A stretch of DNA of 64,000 bases from Pseudescherichia sp039594205 (GTDB taxonomy: Bacteria; Pseudomonadota; Gammaproteobacteria; Enterobacterales; Enterobacteriaceae), in contig JBCNNW010000007.1 of assembly GCA_039594205.1 (NCBI GenBank), positions 31,519 to 95,518 of the forward strand, written 5' to 3'. The position numbers and the translations under genes were made by a program. Shown here piece after piece: positions 42,678-51,716 of the stretch (position 1 is its first letter; the number at the start of each line of letters is the position of its first letter). A model generated the notes under the pieces. It had not been told where the DNA came from and made no database searches. It saw only the letters and a program-made list of their open reading frames with translations.

Positions 42678-44255
42678 ATGACCGACAATATTCATAAGCA
42701 TCGCATTCTTATCCTCGACTTTGGTTCGCAGTATACCCAACTTGTTGCCCGCCGCGTGCGTGAGCTGGGCGTTTACTGTGAGCTGTGGGCCTGGGACGTC
42801 ACCGAAGCTCAAATCCGTGAGTTCAACCCGAACGGGATCATCCTGTCCGGCGGCCCGGAGAGCACCACTGAAAACAACAGCCCGCGCGCGCCGCAGTATG
42901 TATTTGAAGCAGGCGTACCGGTATTCGGCGTTTGCTACGGTATGCAAACGATGGCGATGCAGCTTGGCGGCCACGTTGAAGGCTCCAACGAGCGTGAGTT
43001 TGGCTATGCTCAGGTTGAAGTGAAGAATCAGAGCGCGCTGGTGCGCGGTATTGAGGACTCCCTGAGCGCAGAGGGCAACCCGCTGCTGGACGTGTGGATG
43101 AGCCACGGCGACAAAGTTACCGCTATCCCGGAAGGCTTCGTTACCGTTGCCAGCACCGAGACCTGTCCGTTCGCCATTATGGCTAACGAAGAGAAGCGCT
43201 TCTACGGCGTACAGTTCCACCCGGAAGTGACCCACACCCGCCAGGGCCTGCGTATGCTGGAGCGTTTCGTGCGCGACATCTGCGAGTGTGAAGCCCTCTG
43301 GACCCCGGCTAAAATTATCGACGACGCCGTTGAGCGTATCCGCCAGCAGGTTGGTAATGACAAGGTGATCCTTGGCCTTTCCGGCGGCGTGGACTCCTCC
43401 GTGACTGCGATGCTGCTGCACCGCGCCATTGGCGAGCGTCTGACCTGCGTATTCGTTGATAACGGCCTGCTGCGCCTGAACGAAGCCGAGCAGGTGATGG
43501 ATATGTTCGGCGACCACTTTGGCCTGAACATTGTTCACGTTGAAGGCGAGCAGCGTTTCCTTGACGCGCTGGCGGGTGAAAACGATCCGGAAGCGAAACG
43601 TAAAATCATTGGCCGCGTCTTCGTTGAAGTATTCGACGAAGAGGCGCTGAAGCTGGAAGACGTGAAGTGGCTGGCGCAGGGGACTATCTACCCTGACGTT
43701 ATCGAGTCCGCTGCATCCGCGACCGGTAAAGCACACGTCATCAAATCTCACCACAACGTGGGCGGCCTGCCGAAAGAGATGAAGATGGGCCTGGTTGAAC
43801 CGCTGCGTGAGCTGTTCAAAGACGAAGTGCGTAAGATTGGTCTGGAGCTGGGCCTGCCGTACGACATGCTCTACCGTCACCCGTTCCCGGGTCCAGGTCT
43901 CGGCGTTCGCGTGCTGGGCGAAGTGAAGAAAGAGTACTGCGACCTGCTGCGTCGCGCTGACGCGATCTTCATTGAAGAGCTGCGCAAGGCTGACCTGTAT
44001 AACAAAGTGAGCCAGGCCTTCACCGTGTTCCTGCCGGTACGCTCCGTAGGCGTAATGGGCGACGGCCGTAAGTATGACTGGGTTGTCTCCCTGCGCGCGG
44101 TTGAAACCATCGACTTTATGACCGCACACTGGGCGCACCTGCCGTATGAGTTCCTCGGCCGCGTCTCTAACCGCATCATCAACGAAGTTAATGGCATTTC
44201 GCGCGTGGTGTATGACATCAGCGGGAAGCCACCGGCTACGATTGAGTGGGAATAA
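42678..44255 (+). CDS. guaA: GMP synthase (glutamine-hydrolysing)
   Basis: GuaA (525 residues) aminates XMP to GMP using glutamine and ATP. The class I amidotransferase domain has Cys86 in FGVCYGMQ and the His-Glu pair in VQFHPEVTH near 181-183. The PP-loop LSGGVDSS is near residue 235 and the dimerisation domain is at the end. The 3' end of guaA is a known integration site for genomic islands, and here an AT-rich accessory region begins directly downstream. The gene itself is intact. Confidence 0.98.
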   Translation: MTDNIHKHRILILDFGSQYTQLVARRVRELGVYCELWAWDVTEAQIREFNPNGIILSGGPESTTENNSPRAPQYVFEAGVPVFGVCYGMQTMAMQLGGHVEGSNEREFGYAQVEVKNQSALVRGIEDSLSAEGNPLLDVWMSHGDKVTAIPEGFVTVASTETCPFAIMANEEKRFYGVQFHPEVTHTRQGLRMLERFVRDICECEALWTPAKIIDDAVERIRQQVGNDKVILGLSGGVDSSVTAMLLHRAIGERLTCVFVDNGLLRLNEAEQVMDMFGDHFGLNIVHVEGEQRFLDALAGENDPEAKRKIIGRVFVEVFDEEALKLEDVKWLAQGTIYPDVIESAASATGKAHVIKSHHNVGGLPKEMKMGLVEPLRELFKDEVRKIGLELGLPYDMLYRHPFPGPGLGVRVLGEVKKEYCDLLRRADAIFIEELRKADLYNKVSQAFTVFLPVRSVGVMGDGRKYDWVVSLRAVETIDFMTAHWAHLPYEFLGRVSNRIINEVNGISRVVYDISGKPPATIEWE

Positions 44256-44291
44256 CCGCTTGTTAAGCGTTGTTATCCGCTAACTATTCTA

Positions 44292-44319
44292 AGCCCGCTT
44301 TATTGCGGGCTTTGTTTTG
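44292..44319. terminator. terminator shared by guaA and the convergent DUF943-like gene
   Basis: AGCCCGC / GCGGGCT with a 6-base loop is followed by TTGTTTTG. The stop codon of the convergent gene lies in the loop. Confidence 0.85.
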
Positions 44320-44752
44320 CTATCTTGCCGCTTTTATCCTGAATGAAAACATCATCATCAATGGCTAGCTTTATCTCTCCATTCCTGCGTTGAGAAATAA
44401 CCATAGCGATGTTTTTATCAATGCAGTTATTGGGCGGCGATACGCTGTTAAAGCACAGCCTGTCCTTCATCTCTTCTTTTTTAAAGCCATCGCCAAAGTC
44501 ATAGATGTAGACGCTGGGTTGCTCATTAGGCTCGGTGAAATCAAGTTTATACTGTGATGACAGCAGGCTTTTGTTATCAAGCCACCAGCTCAGTTTGCTT
44601 TTAGCAGAGTAGGGGAGTCCTTTCACCGCAATCAATACCGTGTTTGGCGTTGTGTCCACGGCCATCACTTCAACGAGGGTGGGTTTTTTAACAAAGAAAA
44701 ACCCCAGGACTAAAACTGCTATGACGATGACAAAGATGCTGTTTTTTTTCAT
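44300..44752 (-). CDS. DUF943-like membrane-anchored protein, probable immunity partner
   Basis: The 150-residue product has an N-terminal transmembrane helix (about 5-22) and a periplasmic domain with the pattern KGLPYSAKSKLSWWLDNKSLL, YDFGDGFKKEEMKDRLCF and NNCIDKN. This fits the enterobacterial DUF943 family as I know it, including the two cysteines. Its ATG overlaps the stop of the upstream gene as ATGA, so the two are coupled. DUF943 genes are often found beside toxin or effector genes; an immunity role here is inference. The region is AT-rich compared with guaA. Confidence 0.65.
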   Translation of the reverse strand: MKKNSIFVIVIAVLVLGFFFVKKPTLVEVMAVDTTPNTVLIAVKGLPYSAKSKLSWWLDNKSLLSSQYKLDFTEPNEQPSVYIYDFGDGFKKEEMKDRLCFNSVSPPNNCIDKNIAMVISQRRNGEIKLAIDDDVFIQDKSGKIAKQSPQ

Positions 44753-45582
44753 TGTATGATTCCTTCGATTTCAATGGTTGCTTCCATATTTGTCATAAAT
44801 GGTTTGAATGCAAACCCTTTATATCGCTGAAGGAAGAACCAAATCTTAAAAAATTGTATTTGTCTAAATTTTATTTTATTTATGTCGTCGTCATCTAAAC
44901 CAAAGTGATCCTGCGCTGTATATAATAGCGTAGCTTTCCAGTGATTGCCATTTATAAATAAAGATTTGATGACTATTTGAGTCGCGTAAACATCGTGGAC
45001 TGTTATGCCTAATCCGTTTATACGGTCTATGTATGCATCAAATTTTGGTAAGACGAGGGCATGTATTTCATCAGCAAATTTAGGTATGCTTTCAGAAGGA
45101 AGTGATCGTGTTTCTAAATTTATATGTTTATTTATTAACTCAATAATTTTTAATCGAGTGCTTCCTTTTGAATTATCGTTTATGATTTGATTTTTATATG
45201 CCGCATTTAAATTCGCATCAGAAAATGCTAATCCGTTAGAGCGTTGCATATGTGTTAGCATCTTATTGATTAAACCTCTGTTCATCCCATACCAAGAATA
45301 GGGCCATGAGGTGTTTCGCATTTCATCAAACAATAGATTGGATGCTTCCATAGGTGTTAATTGTTTACCCGGGTTCCGGTTTCCATACACACCAGCGAAA
45401 CGAGACTGAGGGGAATTAAATGCTGATGTTCTCTGCAATATGTAAGGATCAATTACGTTTGAGATATTTACTAAGTTAAATCGATTTTTTAGCTCTACCA
45501 AAGATAGATCACCGTATCTCATATCGGGTGCTGAAAAATCGTTAAATCTTCTCTTAGTAGTGAATATTGTGATGTCGGACAT
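44749..45582 (-). CDS. DUF3289 (YPO3983-type) protein, candidate antibacterial effector
   Basis: The 277-residue protein opens with FTTKRRFNDFSAPDMRYGDLS, which I associate with the DUF3289/YPO3983 family. The C-terminal half holds the conserved-looking stretch GNHWKATLLYTAQDHFGLDDDDI. There is no signal peptide or transmembrane helix, so export would need a secretion system, and no VgrG, PAAR or Hcp gene is nearby. It is coupled by a 4-base overlap to a membrane-anchored partner. An effector role is inference from family context; no catalytic motif was recognised. AGGAAACAAGGAT precedes the ATG. Codon use is markedly AT-rich. Confidence 0.62.
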   Translation of the reverse strand: MSDITIFTTKRRFNDFSAPDMRYGDLSLVELKNRFNLVNISNVIDPYILQRTSAFNSPQSRFAGVYGNRNPGKQLTPMEASNLLFDEMRNTSWPYSWYGMNRGLINKMLTHMQRSNGLAFSDANLNAAYKNQIINDNSKGSTRLKIIELINKHINLETRSLPSESIPKFADEIHALVLPKFDAYIDRINGLGITVHDVYATQIVIKSLFINGNHWKATLLYTAQDHFGLDDDDINKIKFRQIQFFKIWFFLQRYKGFAFKPFMTNMEATIEIEGIIQ

Positions 45583-46417
45583 AATCTATCCTTGTTTCCT
45601 ATCTTTCATGATAAAGATATTACGGTTTGCGAATGCGAATCTATAGCTATTTATGGAGACTCTATTCTAATTTAAGATTTATCTCATTAATCAGTCTGTT
45701 TTCTTTTGAATGACTTGATATTTTTATGATGACTAACTCAATTGGCTAATCTCCTGACTACAGAAATAGTTGGTCTGAAGTAGTATTCTAAGACAGATTT
45801 GCTGTAAAAAAATGTTCTATATCAAATTATTTAAGATTATTTAAAGTAAATCTACTTTTTAGGACTGCTTTGTCCATGCATTCATATATCTTCTTACAGG
45901 TATTTGTTAAAAATCCTCTTAATATAAAAGTGCTGAGAAACATGCATGTGCTTTCTAGCTTTGACAATGTTTAATTTGGAAGCATCAATATGAAAAATAA
46001 TTTAATTATGCGCCAAACTTTTAAAAAATGACTGTAGATAGTATTTCCTCCGAGTAATAATGTATTTTCTACATAAAAACATACATATTCGATCTTCATT
46101 TTGTGTTGTTAATTAGAGGCAAGTGTGAATGGCTTATCGTAAAGAAAGAAATAGTTGGCTGTTTAGAATGTAGTGTACGACCTCACCAGGAGGACTAGTT
46201 GACCCTTAAGTGAGAATGGTTCTATCTATGATTAAGCCGAACACTAACGATTAGTGTACTAAGAAAAATTTGATTGTATTTGAATGATTTTACCTATTGA
46301 TTGCAAATTTTTTATAGTTTTTAGTGTGGATTGAATTTTGGGATAGTCTAACACGAATAAAAAGAGTAAATTTCTTAAGCTGTAATAAGTTTAGGCATTT
46401 CTGTATATGGAGATGCA
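45583..46417. other. AT-rich stretch without a convincing gene
   Basis: These 835 bases lie between the divergent DUF3289 and NTPase genes. Only very short frames are present, for example 14 codons at 46129-46173 after AGAGG. A 17-bp palindrome at 46241-46257 and two copies of TAGTGTAC (46171 and 46252) are the only structure I see. The stretch probably holds promoters for both flanking genes and may be decayed mobile DNA; no transposase or integrase remnant was recognised. Confidence 0.6.
46241..46257. promoter_or_regulatory. perfect palindrome upstream of the NTPase gene, candidate operator
   Basis: ACACTAA-CGA-TTAGTGT has 7-bp perfect arms and a 3-base centre. It sits 160 bases before the NTPase start in otherwise unstructured AT-rich DNA. 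Part of its right arm, TAGTGTAC, also occurs 81 bases upstream. Confidence 0.35.
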
Positions 46418-49400
46418 ATGTTACTGCGTAACTGGAGAGTGGATACCGACATGGTTGTTTGTCGAAAAGAAATCTCAAATGAATCTTGGAATCTAGTGCC
46501 GCTCACACCTGAGTACTTTGAGGCTGAGCATGGCGGGTATGTTGCGGCGATTGAGGCTGCCCTTGCAAACAAGCAGATCCGAAATATCGCCTTGTCCGGC
46601 AACTACGGAGTTGGTAAGAGTAGCATCTTACAGGAGGTCGCTCGGCGACAAGACAACCGCGTCGTAGAGCTCTCACTATCTACGCTTGCACCCATTGAAG
46701 CATCCAAGCTTGATGAGTCAGTACCTATCCAAGCGACAACGCCAACGAACCGCATTCAGCAGGAAATCGTAAAACAATTACTCTACCGAGAAGATCCGAG
46801 CAAAACTCCTGGCTCACGGTTTAGGCGGATAGAACGCTTTCGATGGCAGCGAGAGATAGGAAATGCTGTGCTGCTAGGGTTTGCTATTGCAATCATTTTT
46901 CTACTGACTGGATGGGCGCAGCGGATTGCAGCCGCTTTTGCAATTCAAAAGGATCTAGGCATTTGGATCAATCTTATAGTCTTGAGCATAGGAACGTTAG
47001 CGGTGCTTCTGGTGCGCTGGCTGTTCTATGGAAAGCTTCATATCAAGCAATTCTCAGCAGGTTCAGCAACTGTTACACTTAACGATAACTCCGTCTCTTA
47101 TTTCGATCAGTACTTAGATGAGATCGTTTACTTTTTTGAAGTATCAGAGCGCGATATTGTCATATTTGAAGATATCGATCGTTTTAATGATTCTTATATC
47201 TTTGAAACACTTCGCGCCCTAAACACATTACTCAATTCTTCACCACAGATCAAAAAACCAGTCTGTTTTATTTACGCTATAAAGGACAGCATTTTTGACC
47301 ACGTAGGGCTAGAAGCAGAGGGGCGAAAACTTGAGGCCAACCTGCTGACAACTGACGATCCGGCACAGGCTGAAGCAGTACGTGCCAACCGCACAAAGTT
47401 CTTTGACTTGGTGATCCCGGTAGTTCCCTTCATTACACACCGGAGCGCTCGCAATCTGGCCGGAAAATTACTTGGCGAAATCGAGCACGAAGTGGAACTA
47501 GAGTTGCTCGATTTAGCGGCGCAATATGTGCCGGATATGCGACTACTAAAAAACGTCCGCAATGAGTTTATCGTCTTTCGTGACCGGATTTTTTCTGGCG
47601 ACGGCGAGCAGCTTAAACTAAATGAGACCGATCTTTTTGCAATGATGCTCTATAAAAGCACGCATCTTACTGACTTCGAAACGATTCGGATTGGCAAGAG
47701 TAAGCTAGACACACTTTATAAGGTCAGTCGTGAAGTAGTGACTGAGAATATCAAAAAACTAGAGGGTGAACGAGGCGCGCTTCGTCAACGACTTGCACGA
47801 ATCGATGGAGTGAGCACTCGTAGCGCGAAGTTGGGCGAAAATCTAATAGCACATATACAGCGGACGGCAGAGGCGGCCTCCTTTCGTAACCAGAACGAGA
47901 CAATAATCTTCAATCAAACCACTATATTGAAGGATGATATTAAAAAGGAAAAGTTCTGGACAGACTTTACTATGGCAGAAGCTAATAATGCTGTGCTGCG
48001 ATGGAGCAATGCTAACGGCAAATCTCTAGTATGGACGCGTGAAAAACTTGCCGCCGCGCTTGGCGATCCGTTAGATGCAGAAAGCTGGAACGAGGAAGAT
48101 CGCAAAGCCTTAATTGAGAAAATTGATGAGAAAACTGACAAAATAAAATTTTTACGAAGCGCTGATATTAGCGATCTCATTAAGCGACAAGATTTTGTAG
48201 TCCAGTACGAGGAGACCGAGCAACCACTTGAGGCAATTGCGCAGGCTCTTTTAAAGCCGGGCCTGGCCTATCATCTTGTCCGCGCAAGATACATTAATCG
48301 TAACTTTACGCTATATACGTCAACATTCCATGGTGATCGGGTTGGCACAGCTGCCACTAACTTTATTATCCATCACATTGAGCGAGATCTCATGGACGAG
48401 CATTTTGAGCTAAACCCGGAGGATGTTGATGCTATTATTCGTGAGCGAGGCAATAATGCGTTGAAGGAACCTGCATTATACAATATTGCTATCCTTGACC
48501 ATCTTCTCGCGACCCGTGTTGATGTAGCCGATATTTTGATAAGTTCCTTGGTTAGCCCCGGTGCTAGCCAGAAAAGATTTTTAAAGTCATATCTTGAAGC
48601 CGGAGAGCAGCGTGTGCGTTTTATCGAGCGATTAACAGTTGTCTCTTCAAGAGTATTTATTAATCTCGTAAGTCATACGAGCCTGGAAGAAGTTACGCGG
48701 TTGCAATTGATAGATGTTGCTCTATTCCATCTTTCTTCATCGAAGCAACTTATAGATTCAGCGGTATCAGACTACTTATTGACTCACTATACAGAGTTCA
48801 ATTCCCTTACGTCTGAAGGAATAAAGCTGCTTCAGGCGGAGCGTATAAGTGCTCTCTTCGCGGATGCGAATATAAGGGTGCCTCATCTTGAGCCATTGAG
48901 TCTACAAATCCGTCAGTCGTTCGTGTCACTTAATTTATATCAGCTTACACATAATAATCTTGCGCTCGCTATCGACAACGTAGAAACTGTGGCGCTCGAT
49001 GTTATTCGTACAGCTAATGAGATAGTATACAATTATGTAATTACACATTTAAATAGTTATCTCGAGGCCATCATTAACCTATCCGCGACGATCGATGCTA
49101 ATGATAACTTTCTCTCTGTCATAGAAGATGTACTCAAGCAAGGAACACCATGGCTTGGGGATATAATAAAAAATGCTTCTTCAAACTGTGAGGTTAAAAA
49201 TATTGCAGATGTGTCAGAAGCTGCATGGACAGCTTTAGCTGAACATCAGCGTTTCCCTGTGACGTTTAATAATGTTAGCCGTTATGTCGCTACCTCGGGA
49301 GCAATCGATGTACATTTAGCAAAAATTTTAACTGCAGCCGAACATATTATTCAAAGCGGTATAGGTGACAAAGAGTCAAAGGCCGAGTTGGCGATTGCCA

Positions 49401-50095
49401 TTTTGGCAGCACAGGCCCAGCTTCCATCCGTAGTGCTGCGTACGAAGCTTGTTGTAAGCTTATGCTTAGAAAATTATCTCAATGTTGGGGATATTGTGGA
49501 AGAAACAGGTGAACTCTTTGCTTTACTGCTTAAAAATGACATTATCGAGGATGAGTTGGAATCTTATGAGCGTCTTGTTACAACCGATTGGCCAACACGC
49601 AAAGAGTTCATCCGTACTTCGAAGAATTTTAAGATCTACATGACACCAGAGGTTGTACAGAAAGATCTGGCGTTATTAATGGCTAATGATGAAATCGATA
49701 TGGCAATTAAGAATATAATTGTAGAGCAAGCTACAGATTACGCGGATGTGGCCACACTGCCAGAACTTGACGAGATGGCCCAATTTGCCTCTCGGTACGG
49801 GCACAAACTTCCCCAAGAAGTAGTGCTAAAAATGGCACAAGAAGGTGTTTCGTCTCAACAGGTTGTGCGGCTACTCGAGCCTCATCTACAAGTGATCAGT
49901 AGTGCTCAGCTCTTCAAAGCCTTACAAGCGCTCGACGGTGATTATCCGAAGCTGACGGCAGTTGGATACGATAAACCACGCATCCCAAACACTCCGGCCG
50001 ATCTTGCGTTACTTGAGCGTCTCAGATTGGAGGGTATTGTTGGCAAATATGACGAGCATGAATCTCTAATTAAAGTAAACAAGAGATATAAATAA
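46418..50095 (+). CDS. large YobI-like P-loop NTPase with two transmembrane helices
   Basis: The 1225-residue protein has a Walker A loop GNYGVGKSS at 61-69 and a Walker B strand DIVIFEDIDRF at 246-256 with an acidic pair suited to ATP hydrolysis. Two transmembrane helices (about 150-168 and 182-201) are inserted between these motifs, the layout of KAP-type and YobI-like NTPases. A helical region with predicted coiled coil (about 425-455) and a long helical C-terminal part without recognised domain follow. ATG at 46418 has GGAG five bases upstream; ATG at 46451 is also well placed. It stands alone, AT-rich, in an accessory region. Relatives are suspected in phage defence; function here is not shown. 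No nuclease motif was noticed. Confidence 0.72.
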   Translation: MLLRNWRVDTDMVVCRKEISNESWNLVPLTPEYFEAEHGGYVAAIEAALANKQIRNIALSGNYGVGKSSILQEVARRQDNRVVELSLSTLAPIEASKLDESVPIQATTPTNRIQQEIVKQLLYREDPSKTPGSRFRRIERFRWQREIGNAVLLGFAIAIIFLLTGWAQRIAAAFAIQKDLGIWINLIVLSIGTLAVLLVRWLFYGKLHIKQFSAGSATVTLNDNSVSYFDQYLDEIVYFFEVSERDIVIFEDIDRFNDSYIFETLRALNTLLNSSPQIKKPVCFIYAIKDSIFDHVGLEAEGRKLEANLLTTDDPAQAEAVRANRTKFFDLVIPVVPFITHRSARNLAGKLLGEIEHEVELELLDLAAQYVPDMRLLKNVRNEFIVFRDRIFSGDGEQLKLNETDLFAMMLYKSTHLTDFETIRIGKSKLDTLYKVSREVVTENIKKLEGERGALRQRLARIDGVSTRSAKLGENLIAHIQRTAEAASFRNQNETIIFNQTTILKDDIKKEKFWTDFTMAEANNAVLRWSNANGKSLVWTREKLAAALGDPLDAESWNEEDRKALIEKIDEKTDKIKFLRSADISDLIKRQDFVVQYEETEQPLEAIAQALLKPGLAYHLVRARYINRNFTLYTSTFHGDRVGTAATNFIIHHIERDLMDEHFELNPEDVDAIIRERGNNALKEPALYNIAILDHLLATRVDVADILISSLVSPGASQKRFLKSYLEAGEQRVRFIERLTVVSSRVFINLVSHTSLEEVTRLQLIDVALFHLSSSKQLIDSAVSDYLLTHYTEFNSLTSEGIKLLQAERISALFADANIRVPHLEPLSLQIRQSFVSLNLYQLTHNNLALAIDNVETVALDVIRTANEIVYNYVITHLNSYLEAIINLSATIDANDNFLSVIEDVLKQGTPWLGDIIKNASSNCEVKNIADVSEAAWTALAEHQRFPVTFNNVSRYVATSGAIDVHLAKILTAAEHIIQSGIGDKESKAELAIAILAAQAQLPSVVLRTKLVVSLCLENYLNVGDIVEETGELFALLLKNDIIEDELESYERLVTTDWPTRKEFIRTSKNFKIYMTPEVVQKDLALLMANDEIDMAIKNIIVEQATDYADVATLPELDEMAQFASRYGHKLPQEVVLKMAQEGVSSQQVVRLLEPHLQVISSAQLFKALQALDGDYPKLTAVGYDKPRIPNTPADLALLERLRLEGIVGKYDEHESLIKVNKRYK

Positions 50096-50769
50096 GACTC
50101 TTTACTTTTGTTGGTAGCTCTTAATAGCGGGTTGAACTAATACTGATGGGGGGTAAATACTTTGGAAAATGCTCCAAGAAAATTTTAATAATTAGTATGG
50201 TTATGATTTCACATGCACTATGATATCATTATGAAGCTTGAGATTTATTTGGCACAGAGGATGCAAGAAGCAGAAATTTATCTATGAATTATCAATGTGT
50301 TGCTTGTTTGGGTATTAAAGGTTTCCATCTGCTATGCTCTCATTAAATTAATATTAAGGGGATTGTATTTTTTTACAAGATGAAATAATGTTGTGAGTTA
50401 GCCCAAGTGGGACATGGGCTGAATAGTTATATAAGCAGCGTGGTAAAGAGAAAATTTTCAAGCAAGTATCGGCGATGGTATATGTGAGGGTGTTTTTTCC
50501 ACCTTCACCATTAAGTGCTTTTTCTTTATGATTTCTTAATCATATTGTACTTATGTTCTATATATTTACTGCTTTTCTAACACGACTGTCTAACCTTATA
50601 TATCAATAAATTAGCATCAAAAATGATGTTCTGCTAAAGTTTCCCTGAGCATCTCGAATAGTTGACAAAATTTAATTCCCAACAGAAAATAAGCTATAAT
50701 AATATTATTCAGTAACTTTCGCCCTATAATGGAAAATTATACCCTTTCAATCGCCTTTCCGGAGCTCTA
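50096..50769. other. AT-rich stretch without a convincing gene
   Basis: These 674 bases separate the NTPase from the CdiI-like gene. I see short frames only, such as 20 codons at 50284-50346. Hairpins AGCCCA/TGGGCT (about 50399-50421) and GTGAGGGTG/CACCTTCAC (about 50484-50508) are present, the second being terminator-like. Two TATAAT hexamers (50695 and 50725) lie just before the next gene and are likely -10 elements. Confidence 0.55.
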
Positions 50770-51099
50770 ATGATGGACAGAATCAATATCAGTGCGCTGG
50801 ATGACCTGATCGGTATCTACTTTGGGCAGGATTACGATCTGTTCGATGACAGTGAAGACATTGAGCCAAAGATAGATGCCTTTCTGTCAGCCTCACATAA
50901 AGGTATGCAGCATGCCGTTATCGACGACATCGATCTGTTTCTGCGCGAATGCGACGATCTAGACTCTGATTTCAGAGAACGTTATCAGCGGACGTTTGTG
51001 CCAGAGAACTGGGGGACAACGCCAGCAGATTTCTTGGTAATCGTAAGAACACGCATAGCGGATTTTCATAAGGAAGAAGCGTCGTCGAAGCCCAGTTAG
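50770..51099 (+). CDS. CdiI-like immunity protein, orphan
   Basis: The 109-residue acidic, soluble protein has the pattern LDDLIGIYFGQDYDLF...IDAFL...DDIDLFLREC, which resembles the CdiI_2-type immunity proteins of contact-dependent inhibition. No cdiA or cdiB gene is in the window, so it would be an orphan protecting against toxins of neighbours. GGAG lies five bases before ATG 50770; a second ATG follows at once. It ends 57 bases before the convergent GNAT gene. The family assignment is by motif memory and is moderate. Confidence 0.6.
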   Translation: MMDRINISALDDLIGIYFGQDYDLFDDSEDIEPKIDAFLSASHKGMQHAVIDDIDLFLRECDDLDSDFRERYQRTFVPENWGTTPADFLVIVRTRIADFHKEEASSKPS

Positions 51100-51156
51100 T
51101 TTCGCGATACATGCCCAGTAAACTGAATAGCCCGAAGAGGTTTCCATATCACGTTA

Positions 51157-51690
51157 CTAATCGTCGCTTCTGTAACGGTTCCGCGTCAGCGTATAGAGCA
51201 GGCTGGGCGGCGCGTCTTTTACGTCGTGGATCTCCCTGACAAACGCCAGTCCGCACTTGGTTAACACCTTTTGTGACGCGGTATGATTTTTCCTCACTAC
51301 TGCCGAAACCTCATCAAGGTTTAACGTATCGAAACCGTAGTGCAGCGCTGAACTGGCGAACTCGGTGGCGAAACCCTGTCCCCACGCCTCTACCGCCAGG
51401 CGATAGCCCAAATTGTTGATCGCGAACGTGTCGTATTGCACGATGCGTATTCCACCGAAGCCAACGATCTCATCAGGTTTGTCGATTCGGGAGACAGCCC
51501 AGTTGCCGAACCCGTGGGTCTGCCAGTGCTCAAGCCAGCCGTTCAACACCGTGCGGGAATGATCGATATCCGGATGCGGCCCGGTCGGATTAAATTGATT
51601 TGTCGCCGGGTCGCCGTAGATACGAAACAGATCGTTGAGATCGGAAGGCCTTACCTGGCGCAGAATGAGTCGTTCAGAGTGCAGCTGCAT
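51157..51690 (-). CDS. GNAT N-acetyltransferase, RimJ/RimL type
   Basis: The 177-residue protein has the GNAT fold of the RimJ/RimL branch: SERLILRQVRPSDLNDLFRIYGDP at the start, the acetyl-CoA loop region LAVEAWGQGFATEFASSALHYGF near 97-119 and NHTASQKVLTKCGLAFV near 135-151. It transfers acetyl groups to an unknown amine or protein N-terminus. ATG at 51690 is chosen, with AGGAG upstream; the longer frame lacks a signal. It follows the MFS gene by 26 bases on the same strand and may be co-transcribed. Confidence 0.85.
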   Translation of the reverse strand: MQLHSERLILRQVRPSDLNDLFRIYGDPATNQFNPTGPHPDIDHSRTVLNGWLEHWQTHGFGNWAVSRIDKPDEIVGFGGIRIVQYDTFAINNLGYRLAVEAWGQGFATEFASSALHYGFDTLNLDEVSAVVRKNHTASQKVLTKCGLAFVREIHDVKDAPPSLLYTLTRNRYRSDD

Positions 51691-51716
51691 TTTATCTCCT
51701 GTTATTTTAATCATTT

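Noticed and set aside
42675..44138. 487-codon open frame antisense to guaA
   Set aside because: It mirrors a highly conserved GC-rich gene, has no family resemblance or ribosome site, and fits codon-bias shadowing.
46129..46173. 14-codon frame after AGAGG in the gap before the NTPase gene
   Set aside because: Too short to support without conservation or expression data.
50284..50346. 20-codon Cys/His-containing frame after the NTPase gene
   Set aside because: No ribosome binding site; the Cys/His pattern is probably chance in a short frame.
44256..51100. Attachment-site duplication of the guaA 3' end
   Set aside because: I looked for a repeat of the last guaA codons across the AT-rich block and found none by eye.
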